Below are positions 1 through 5,963 of a stretch of 7,662 nt of DNA, one piece after another. Source of the DNA: JBOHHR01 sp050740975 (GTDB lineage: Bacteria > Pseudomonadota > Gammaproteobacteria > JBOHHR01); assembly GCA_050740975.1 (NCBI GenBank), contig JBOIEE010000124.1, forward strand, positions 1-7,662, given 5' to 3'. The notes under the pieces are model-generated. The model had not been told where the DNA came from and made no database searches. It worked only from the letters and a program-made list of their open reading frames with translations. Numbering within the stretch: the first letter of the stretch is position 1; the number at the start of each line of letters is the position of its first letter. A program made the position numbers and the translations under genes.

Positions 1-2
1 TG

Positions 3-95
3 GCGCAGAAGATGCGCGAACTCACCCGCAACGTGCGCTTGGTCTTCGACTACCTGCGGATGACAAAAAACACGTGCGCCCCTACCTATGCTTGA
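3..95 (+). CDS. C-terminal tail of an unidentified upstream gene (partial)
   Basis: The window opens inside a reading frame that runs 30 codons and stops with TGA at 93-95. The visible peptide starts AQKMRELTRNVRLVFDYLR and is rich in charged and aliphatic residues, as expected for an alpha-helical C-terminus. Of the other two forward frames, one stops at about base 63 and the other reads on as low-complexity-looking sequence, so this frame is the most protein-like. I do not recognise the family. A transposase tail is possible but is only a guess. The stop lies 109 bases before the preferred start of the next gene, so the two need not be co-transcribed. Confidence 0.4.
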   Translation, partial: AQKMRELTRNVRLVFDYLRMTKNTCAPTYA

Positions 96-121
96 CTGGG
101 CGGGCGGAGAACAAATTTGCC

Positions 122-149
122 TTGCCAAGCAAAAGCCAAAGGCTGTAAA
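122..149 (+). promoter_or_regulatory. Candidate sigma-70-type promoter upstream of the HAD-UbiA gene
   Basis: TTGCCA at 122-127 (five of six matches to the -35 consensus) and TGTAAA at 144-149 (four of six to the -10 consensus) are separated by 16 bases. Transcription would begin near 156, giving a leader of about 50 bases before the ATG at 205. This would fit 205 as the translation start, because an ATG at 88 would lie upstream of the transcript. The match is by eye and modest, so it is a weak call. Confidence 0.25.
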
Positions 150-204
150 AAGCTGCAAAGGCATGGTTCTGATCGAACCCGAAATACAGGCGATGGCGGT
201 TATT

Positions 205-1626
205 ATGGAAAAACAGATCCCACTCTGTGTCGATCTCGATGGGACCCTCATAAGAACGGATCTCTTTTACGAGTCCTTTTTCGCCATGCTTAAGCTAAAC
301 GCTCTGCTGGCACTGAAGTGTGTGGTCTGGATTTTTAAAGGGAAAGCTTATGTCAAACACCAGATGGCAAAGCGGGTCCCAATACACCCCGAGCGATTGC
401 CGTATCAAAAAGGGTTCCTTCAGTTCTTAAGAGACCAACGTGCACAGGATCGCTCATTGGTCCTATGCACGGCTTCCCATGAAAAATACGCGAGTCAGAT
501 TGCCGCTCATCTGGAGCTGTTTGATAAGGTCATCGCGAGCGACGGACAAATCAATATGGGAGGGAAAAACAAGCGTGCTCTGCTTGTGTCTCAATATGGC
601 GAGGGCGGTTTTGATTATGCTGGGAATTCGGCGGCGGATCTGGAGATTTGGCCGTATGCAAGAAACGCTATTCTGGTGAATCCTACACCGCGGGTGGAGC
701 GCGCGATGAAGCGTGCTGCCCGCATAGCGTATGTCTTCAAGGACAACGCGCCCAGCTGGCGAGACTACCGGCGATTATTCCGTTTGCACCAATGGTTGAA
801 AAATGTGTTGCTCTTCGTTCCAGTGGTGGCGGCGCACCGGATGAACGATTTTGATCTGCTCGCTGACGCATTCATGGCATTTGTCGCCTTCTCTTTGTGC
901 GCCTCCAGCGTCTACATCCTAAACGATCTATTGGATCTGGATCTGGACCGAAAGCATCCGCGAAAGCGAGGTAGGCCTCTGGCCAAAGGAGCGTTCCCCA
1001 TCGCTGGGGCCACGATGCTTATTCCAACGCTGTTACTTGCGGCGCTGGCGTTGTCGCTCGCTTTACCTTACCAGTTTTTAGGCGTTCTGGTGCTTTATTG
1101 CCTGGCAACGATGACCTATTCCTTGTGGTTAAAGAGAAAAATGATGCTCGACGTATTGCTGCTTGCCGGGCTCTACACGCTGCGGATCATCGCTGGTTCG
1201 GCAGCCACTTCGATATCGCCATCGTTCTGGCTGCTGGCGTTTTCGATGTTCCTGTTCTTGAGCTTGGCGCAGCTTAAACGGTATTCCGAGCTCATCGGGA
1301 GGCTTGGATCGGACGAGAAGTTTATTCCAGGACGCGCCTATCAACATGCCGATCTGCCCATCCTTCATAGCCTCGGCACATCGAGTGGTTACATATCCGT
1401 GCTGGTGCTCGCGTTATATGTCAACGCCGACGATGTTTCCAGGCATCATGTGCACCCGGAGTTGATCTGGTTGCTTTGCCCGCTACTTTTGTATTGGATG
1501 AGCCGTGTATGGATTATCGCGGGCCGGGGGAATATGCACGATGATCCAGTGGTGTTCGCGTTTCGGGATACGCCGAGTCGATGGGTCGGTGTGGTGGCCG
1601 CTATAATCGTTTGGCTCGCCACCTGA
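205..1626 (+). CDS. HAD phosphatase-UbiA polyprenyltransferase fusion (putative polyprenyl-phosphate phosphoribosyltransferase)
   Basis: Likely makes a polyprenyl-phosphate-linked sugar in the inner membrane by joining a sugar pyrophosphate (PRPP in the best-studied relative, mycobacterial Rv3806c) to polyprenyl phosphate; the fused phosphatase would remove the remaining 5-phosphate. Residues 1-190 form a HAD domain with all four motifs: DLDGT (D10, D12), T89 in LCTASH, K123, and GNSAAD (N141, D145). Residues from about 195 to the end form a multi-span UbiA domain with the Asp-rich motif NDLLDLDLD at 240-248, followed by RKHPRKRGRPLA, and a second motif DVLLLAGLYTLR at 316-327. A GNMHDDPVVFAFRD stretch near the C-terminus is typical of the HAD-UbiA subgroup. 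The frame is open back to an ATG at 88, but the preceding 39 residues do not resemble the family and overlap the upstream gene. I chose 205 because MEKQIPLCVDLDGT matches usual HAD starts; 193 is an alternative. The ribosome site is poor for all. The exact sugar substrate is inferred. Confidence 0.92.
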   Translation: MEKQIPLCVDLDGTLIRTDLFYESFFAMLKLNALLALKCVVWIFKGKAYVKHQMAKRVPIHPERLPYQKGFLQFLRDQRAQDRSLVLCTASHEKYASQIAAHLELFDKVIASDGQINMGGKNKRALLVSQYGEGGFDYAGNSAADLEIWPYARNAILVNPTPRVERAMKRAARIAYVFKDNAPSWRDYRRLFRLHQWLKNVLLFVPVVAAHRMNDFDLLADAFMAFVAFSLCASSVYILNDLLDLDLDRKHPRKRGRPLAKGAFPIAGATMLIPTLLLAALALSLALPYQFLGVLVLYCLATMTYSLWLKRKMMLDVLLLAGLYTLRIIAGSAATSISPSFWLLAFSMFLFLSLAQLKRYSELIGRLGSDEKFIPGRAYQHADLPILHSLGTSSGYISVLVLALYVNADDVSRHHVHPELIWLLCPLLLYWMSRVWIIAGRGNMHDDPVVFAFRDTPSRWVGVVAAIIVWLAT

Positions 1627-1641
1627 GCGAACGGGGAGAAA

Positions 1642-1707
1642 GGCAACTCGCAGTTTGCTTTTTCGGAAAAAATGCGAAAGGAAGCCCGCTTTCCTTTTGG
1701 AGTTGCC
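1642..1707. repeat. Perfect 8-bp inverted repeat bracketing an intergenic structured region
   Basis: GGCAACTC at 1642-1649 is exactly complementary to GAGTTGCC at 1700-1707, enclosing 50 bases that contain a smaller hairpin and runs of T and A. It lies entirely in the gap between the HAD-UbiA gene (stop at 1626) and the EamA-like gene (start at 1769). It could be a compound terminator, an mRNA-stabilising structure or a binding site. The symmetry means it would fold on either strand. Function is not shown by the sequence. Confidence 0.4.
1677..1698 (+). terminator. Possible weak intrinsic terminator or attenuator hairpin
   Basis: AAAGGAA at 1677-1683 pairs perfectly with TTCCTTT at 1691-1697 around a seven-base loop (GCCCGCT), followed by only one further T and then GG. 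It sits 51 bases after the HAD-UbiA stop. The stem is AT-rich and the T tract is short, so termination, if any, would be partial. The hairpin could set a ratio between the first gene and those downstream. Confidence 0.25.
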
Positions 1708-1768
1708 ACTGAGATATGATTGGGTTAGAGCCTGGAATCGGTTCAAGGATTGAGCGCGATTAACAACT

Positions 1769-2143
1769 ATGAGAGCAAATCTGTTGTTTCTGATCGTGTG
1801 CAGCGTTGCATTGTCGGCGCTGGCGCAATTGCTGCTGAAGCTCGGTATGTCCAATCCTCATATACAACAAGCCGTAGAAAAGGGTGGTTCTTTGCCCGCC
1901 CTCTGGGCGGCTGCTTCGAATGCCAAGGTCATTGGGGGCCTGGGTCTATATGCACTCGGTGCGGTGCTATGGCTGCTGGTGCTGGCTAAAGCCGATCTCA
2001 GCTTTGCCTATCCGTTTGTGGGATTAGGGTTCATCATAACGATGGCCTTTGGTGTTTGGGTGTTGCATGAGCCCATAGGCATTTCCCGATCTTTGGGCGC
2101 GACTCTAGTCGTCATCGGCGTGTATTTGGTCGCGCGATCGTGA
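1769..2143 (+). CDS. Small EamA/SMR-type membrane protein, putative lipid-linked sugar flippase subunit (ArnE/ArnF-like)
   Basis: A 124-residue protein with four predicted membrane segments (about 3-24, 53-73, 78-97 and 104-122), the size and layout of the small-multidrug-resistance/EamA half-transporters. The first helix has the family-style SALAQLLLKLGM, helix 3 has DLSFAYPFVGLGFI, and the loop before helix 4 has LHEPIG, as in ArnE and ArnF, which flip 4-amino-4-deoxy-arabinose linked to undecaprenyl phosphate. Directly after a polyprenyl-phosphate sugar synthase and before a GT-C-like enzyme, the natural inference is flipping of the lipid-linked sugar. The start is fixed closely: an in-frame stop lies at 1751 and the ATG at 1769 is the first start after it. 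An AAGGA at 1745-1749 is about 19 bases upstream, too far to be an ideal ribosome site. Only one subunit is present, so it may act as a homodimer. The 3' end overlaps the next gene by four bases. Confidence 0.88.
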   Translation: MRANLLFLIVCSVALSALAQLLLKLGMSNPHIQQAVEKGGSLPALWAAASNAKVIGGLGLYALGAVLWLLVLAKADLSFAYPFVGLGFIITMAFGVWVLHEPIGISRSLGATLVVIGVYLVARS

Positions 2144-2598
2144 TCGAGCGGGCGGCTGTGCGCACAAGCACGCTCCGGCCTGACCTGGTCTTGGCGCTGA
2201 CGCTTTCTGTGCTGGCGGCGCTGGGTGCGCTTCATGCGATGGAGCGTTTGGGGGGACTTAGCAAGGATACGTGGTTTCAATCCGACCAGTGGCGTGTGTA
2301 CGAGAACATGACCAGCGCCAGTAGCGATCATTACCGCAGCAAAGTGCACCCTCTGTTTTCGCTCACGAGTTTAGTCGCGGTCAAAGCGCTCGAAAAAGCG
2401 GGAGGGTTTACGGCGCTGCAAGCGGTGCACGTGGTATTAGTTAGTGTCGTCTTTCTGTGGACGATGGCGTTTTTTGCCTTGTTGCGGGTTTTGGGTTTGC
2501 TCCGTTTGGATGCGGCAGTATTTACGGGGCAGGCCTGGTCGGTGCGGCGAGCCTATTCTGGTTTACCGTCCCTGAAACCTACTCCTTTGGTTCCTTGA
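2140..2598 (+). pseudogene. 5' part of a frameshifted GT-C-like glycosyltransferase gene
   Basis: Starts at GTG 2140, which overlaps the preceding stop codon in a GTGA arrangement typical of translational coupling. It encodes the N-terminus of a large membrane protein: a helix at about 15-34, a first periplasmic-type loop with acidic and basic residues (D43, D49, H64, K68, H70 in the stretch KDTWFQSDQW to HYRSKVHPLF), then a helix at about 92-115. An early extracytoplasmic loop with acidic residues is characteristic of GT-C glycosyltransferases that use polyprenyl-phosphate sugars. After residue 129 (base 2526) the frame turns into non-membrane sequence (GQAWSVRRAYSG onward) and ends at 2598, while the neighbouring frame takes up plausible transmembrane sequence at exactly that point. 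I read this as the first 129 codons of one gene whose remainder is the following entry. Bases 2527-2598 are not true coding sequence in this frame. Confidence 0.75.
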
Positions 2599-5351
2599 GT
2601 ATTCTCCTCGCGCTGCTCGTGGTTGGCCTGTCGGAATACCGTGCATTGGGCGAGCGCTGGTATCTGTTAACAAGCGCCGCCACCCTGAGCATGACCGTGA
2701 CCAATTGGATGGTCGGCGTGATCGGGGTTTTTAACCGGTTTGCTTGGCGCAAAGCCGTGCAGATCTCGGTCAATGCGTTTGCATTGGTGAGCGCGCTGTG
2801 GATCCTACAAAAGCTCTTCGTTCCATCGGCGGAGTTCATAAATGTTGCTGAAGAACCCAAATACATGCACCTGCGATCTGCAGGAAACCTACTGCAAAAA
2901 ATGCAGGCGTTTTTTAGCCATAGCATGGTGATGCCCCCAATAGGGTCCGGTACCAAAAGTGACCCGCCTTGGGCGATCCTCAGCGTGCAGCGCTCGACGC
3001 TCTGGTCCGGTGGGCCTCTCGGCAAAACAGCGGCCGGGTTGTGGTTGGGGCTGCTCGGATTTGGGCTTTGGGGTCTGTTTAAAAGCAGCACGCAACGGCC
3101 GCTGCGCAGGGTGATCGGACTTACCTTGCTGGGCCAGTTAGCCTTGCACCTTTTATACGGCGAGGAAACCTTTCTCTACTCGCTGCACTACCTACCTTTA
3201 CTGGTGTTGGTAGCCGCTTGCGGCGCGCTCACACGCGCGCGCCCGTTAGTGCTGTTTTTGGCGGTGGCTTTAGTCGTGACTGCAGGGGCAAATAACACGT
3301 CACGATTTGACGAGGCGCTGGCGCGGCGTGATGAGCTGCGCACACAACGTGAACAGGTAAAGAACCAGATGTTGTCGCGCCCCCATGATCCGTGGCCGCG
3401 CAGCCAGGGCCATGTCGTGCTAGCGCCCCCGGGGAGTGAGACGAAGGACAAGTCCTATCACGAGCCGGGCGGAAGTTTCAGCCCACGGGTGGGTAGTTTT
3501 GGGGTCTCGGTCTTGGCGTGGGACGACAACGGCCGCCTTCTCGCGTCGAGCGATGATATCTCTGGGGCCGAGATCGAGCAGTCTTTCCAATGGCAAAAGG
3601 AAAAGCATGCAGACCTGCCCGCCATCAGCACCCAGACACCCTATTATCAAATGCGCTGGTCCTTGTCCAAAGGGGAGCACTGGAGGCTCGACCTGGAGCC
3701 CAGGCAAGGACCGGTGGAGGAGTTGTCGCTGATGGTTCGCAGCGTGGGGCCGGCCGGCGGACCGATCGGTACGTTAAAATGGGAGGGAAGCCGTCTGGTA
3801 GTGAATGATCGCTGGCTGTTGACGCTGGACCCGGCACCTACCGCGGTATGCTTGGGCGAAGAAACGCGGCCTGACGGGCTGCGCGCCTGTTCACCAAAGC
3901 GTGCCTGGGGCAGCGAGAACGGTTGGGGTTACGCGCACCTGAGGCTGGCGCGAGCACCGCGCTTTCAGCTGCACATTGCCGATCCCTCTGCCGTGCATCC
4001 CCCCAAAAGGCGCTACGCCACCCGCGCCTCGCTGACGCTATCGCTGCCCGAGCCTCGTTTCCAGGAGGCACTAAATGCCCAAGTCGCTCATCTCATGATG
4101 AGCTTGGTGGGTGGCGAAACGCGTTCTAGCGATCCCGTAAACACCCCTATTGCCTGGCAACGCACCGGGGCTTATATCATCACCGCGCTAGCACGAGCCG
4201 GACGGCTGGATGTAGCCAGAGATCTGGCTCGCTATCTGGCGGAGCACGATTTCTACGGTGGGTTCGGTGCGGAGGCCGATGCACCGGGTTTGGGGATTTG
4301 GGCCCTGAAGGAGGTGGCTTCCCTGCAGCAGGATCCCGAGTTTGTGGAATGGCTTTGGCCGCACGTCTCACGCAAGGCTGCGCTAATCGAAGAGATGCGG
4401 AGCGCGAGGCGCCCAATCAAGCGGAAGGGTGCGACCTCGATTGTGCCCCGCGTACGGCATCGAGATAGCGAGCTGGTCGTGGAACCCGCCCGCGATGGTC
4501 TTATTATGGGACGGATGGATTACCAGCGCCCGGTGCTTTATGTCAATGCCGTGAGTTATAGCGGTTTGCTGGGCGCCGCCTGGTTTGCCGAGCGCATGGA
4601 GCAACACGCACACGCCGAGCGCTGGCGCCGGCAGGCAGAAGCTTTGAGAGTCGCATGGGAGCGTTACTTTGGAGCGCGTGGGATAGAAGAAACAAACGAC
4701 CGTACTTACATCAGCGCCCTTTGGCCGACGGGAATTGCGGACCGGAGCAAAGACACCTTGCGCCAGGTGCTTGACAACCGTTGGCAGAAACGACGCGATG
4801 AGCGGGGAGGATTTCGAGGACAACGGCCGCTTTGGACCTATTTCGAGATCGCAGAAGCGCATCAACGGCTTTATCTGAACCAGTTGGATCCCTTATGGGA
4901 TACGCTTGACTGGTTCTGGGCTAACCAAAGCTCGCACGGTCTCTACACCTGGTGGGAGGGCGACGACGAAGGTAACACCTTTTTTGGGTGGCATGCGGTG
5001 CGGGGCTGGGTAAAGCCACCCTACGTGACACCCCACTATTGGGCTAATGCAGAGATGCTCCTGTTGCAGATCGAGATGTTGGCATACTGGCACGACACCG
5101 CCAACCGTCCTATCCTGGTGATCGGAGGTGGGATTCCGAGGGCATGGTTGAGTGAAGACATGCGGGTGGCCGGCCTATCAACGCCGTTCGGTACGCTGGA
5201 TTGGGTCTGGACGGGCGGACGATTGGTGGCAACGATTCATGGACCCCCCGCTGACATCGACCTTCGGCTTGGTACGGCGTTTCCCAGTGACAGCCGGCCC
5301 GAGCTGAGGTTTAGCGGTTCCAGTACTCGGTCTACCATTGTGAAGTCCTAG
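2457..5351 (+). CDS. Main part of the GT-C-like glycosyltransferase with a C-terminal six-hairpin glycosidase-like domain (continues 2140-2526 after a frameshift)
   Basis: True coding in this frame begins near 2529; a GTG at 2457 merely opens the frame. Joined to the 5' part, the protein is about 1070 residues. Joined residues 1-400 are hydrophobic with many spans and contain WFTVPETYSFG (E146) and LYGEETFLYSLHYLP (E342, E343), resembling GT-C enzymes. Residues 405-635 are soluble and beta-rich. Residues 640-990 are repeated amphipathic helices in the manner of an (alpha/alpha)6 glycosidase, with aromatic and acidic clusters at GGFGAEADAPG (E712, D714) and GLYTWWEGDDEGN (E940, D942, D943, E944), candidate catalytic or sugar-binding residues. 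The last 80 residues look like a small beta domain (LVIGGGIPRAWL onward). The soluble part follows the final membrane span near residue 385, which would suit a periplasmic position. I do not recognise a named family. The reaction is inferred: transfer of a lipid-linked sugar to a periplasmic acceptor, with trimming or recognition by the second domain. The next gene starts 18 bases after the stop. Confidence 0.8.
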   Translation: MDDGVFCLVAGFGFAPFGCGSIYGAGLVGAASLFWFTVPETYSFGSLSILLALLVVGLSEYRALGERWYLLTSAATLSMTVTNWMVGVIGVFNRFAWRKAVQISVNAFALVSALWILQKLFVPSAEFINVAEEPKYMHLRSAGNLLQKMQAFFSHSMVMPPIGSGTKSDPPWAILSVQRSTLWSGGPLGKTAAGLWLGLLGFGLWGLFKSSTQRPLRRVIGLTLLGQLALHLLYGEETFLYSLHYLPLLVLVAACGALTRARPLVLFLAVALVVTAGANNTSRFDEALARRDELRTQREQVKNQMLSRPHDPWPRSQGHVVLAPPGSETKDKSYHEPGGSFSPRVGSFGVSVLAWDDNGRLLASSDDISGAEIEQSFQWQKEKHADLPAISTQTPYYQMRWSLSKGEHWRLDLEPRQGPVEELSLMVRSVGPAGGPIGTLKWEGSRLVVNDRWLLTLDPAPTAVCLGEETRPDGLRACSPKRAWGSENGWGYAHLRLARAPRFQLHIADPSAVHPPKRRYATRASLTLSLPEPRFQEALNAQVAHLMMSLVGGETRSSDPVNTPIAWQRTGAYIITALARAGRLDVARDLARYLAEHDFYGGFGAEADAPGLGIWALKEVASLQQDPEFVEWLWPHVSRKAALIEEMRSARRPIKRKGATSIVPRVRHRDSELVVEPARDGLIMGRMDYQRPVLYVNAVSYSGLLGAAWFAERMEQHAHAERWRRQAEALRVAWERYFGARGIEETNDRTYISALWPTGIADRSKDTLRQVLDNRWQKRRDERGGFRGQRPLWTYFEIAEAHQRLYLNQLDPLWDTLDWFWANQSSHGLYTWWEGDDEGNTFFGWHAVRGWVKPPYVTPHYWANAEMLLLQIEMLAYWHDTANRPILVIGGGIPRAWLSEDMRVAGLSTPFGTLDWVWTGGRLVATIHGPPADIDLRLGTAFPSDSRPELRFSGSSTRSTIVKS
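2526..2529 (+). other. Apparent one-base deletion (frameshift site) at a GGGG run
   Basis: Upstream of this run the frame beginning at 2140 gives a coherent membrane protein ending LRLDAAVFT; downstream the frame used by 2457-5351 gives AGLVGAASLFWFTVPETYS. Restoring one G (five instead of four) would read VFTGAGLVGAASLFWF with no break. The run is too short for usual phase-variable slippage, and no canonical X XXY YYZ slippery heptamer is present. A sequencing or assembly indel or a recent inactivating mutation is therefore more likely than programmed frameshifting. Confidence 0.75.
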
Positions 5352-5369
5352 GGAAGAAGCTCAGCGCAA

Positions 5370-5957
5370 ATGCAAGTTAAGCGGCGCCAATTCATTAGGC
5401 TTGCCGTGCTAGGCGGTTTAGGAACCGCAATCCTCGCTCTATCTGCGGGTGGGTCCTATCCGAAGCTGCGCATGCTTTTTCAGCAACGCCTCAGGGAAAC
5501 CGGACTATTTCCGAAAGCCTGGACAGAGCTGGGCCCACTCGGCAGGACAGATCTCGAAACACTGCTCGCGGCGAGCAAGGCCATCGTCGCGCTCGACGGC
5601 ATCGAATGGGCCCATTATGCCGCCTATTTTCAGTGGCGCGCTAGGGAATTGCGCGGATATAAGCAACTTTATGAACAGCTTGCGCACTGGCTAGATCAAA
5701 GTGCGAGCCGAAGCTGTGGTCACAGTTTTCTTGCGTGCGACGGAAAACAGCAGCGCCGAGTTGTGGAGGGTGTGATGCGTTATCGAGGAAACTGGATAGG
5801 CCATCTGTGGATGCCTTTGTTTGAGCGCCAGTACTTTCTTTTCGACCGCTACTTTGTGCAGGAGCTGTTTACCTTGTTTGCGCGAACCGACCTTTGGCGA
5901 AAACTTGGCTACGACTCTTGGCCAGGCGTGCTGCCGCAGAGCGATCCCGTGTCGTAA
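5370..5957 (+). CDS. Tat-signal small subunit of a GMC dehydrogenase (gluconate 2-dehydrogenase subunit 3 family)
   Basis: A 195-residue protein that starts MQVKRRQFIRLAVLGG. Twin arginines at 5-6 followed by QFIR and a hydrophobic stretch to about residue 27 form a Tat signal (consensus R-R-x-F-L-K). No clear AxA cleavage site follows, so it may stay anchored. The C-terminal end, with FVQELFTLFARTDLWRKLGYDSWPG, matches the closing motif of the gluconate-2-dehydrogenase subunit 3 family (tyrosine- and tryptophan-containing LGY-x-x-WPG). These subunits escort a signal-less GMC catalytic partner through the Tat pore, as in bacterial FAD-glucose dehydrogenases and gluconate dehydrogenases, and the GMC gene begins only six bases downstream. 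Cysteines at 116 and 123 are the only ones and could form a disulfide. A GGAAG lies 13 bases before the ATG, a little far for a ribosome site, but the Tat motif position supports this start. Substrate is not indicated by this subunit. Confidence 0.85.
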   Translation: MQVKRRQFIRLAVLGGLGTAILALSAGGSYPKLRMLFQQRLRETGLFPKAWTELGPLGRTDLETLLAASKAIVALDGIEWAHYAAYFQWRARELRGYKQLYEQLAHWLDQSASRSCGHSFLACDGKQQRRVVEGVMRYRGNWIGHLWMPLFERQYFLFDRYFVQELFTLFARTDLWRKLGYDSWPGVLPQSDPVS

Positions 5958-5963
5958 GCGGAA

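Noticed and set aside
134..144. Small AGCC-AAA-GGCT hairpin as a terminator for the upstream gene
   Set aside because: Only four base pairs with a three-base loop and no T tract; it also falls inside the spacer of the candidate promoter.
88..204. N-terminal extension of the HAD-UbiA protein from ATG 88
   Set aside because: It overlaps the end of the upstream gene, has no ribosome site, and its 39 residues do not resemble the beginning of HAD domains, which normally start a few residues before DLDGT.
1715..1720. TATGAT as a -10 box for a promoter before the EamA-like gene
   Set aside because: No acceptable -35 sequence at 16-18 bases upstream and no extended -10 TG, so a promoter here cannot be supported.
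2521..2540. Programmed -1 frameshifting or phase variation at the GGGG run
   Set aside because: There is no canonical slippery heptamer or clear downstream stimulatory stem, and four G residues are far short of the tracts that normally give phase variation.
2579..3091. Long open frame on the minus strand opposite the glycosyltransferase gene
   Set aside because: Its product is rich in proline, arginine and serine with no recognisable domain, and it lies opposite convincing membrane-protein coding sequence; it is a by-product of codon use.
4088..4105. GCTCAT / ATGAGC inverted repeat in the large gene
   Set aside because: A short six-base stem within coding sequence, of a kind expected by chance.
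4383..4865. Long open frame on the minus strand opposite the glycosidase-like region
   Set aside because: The translation shows no domain or hydrophobic pattern and mirrors the forward gene; no ribosome site was evident.
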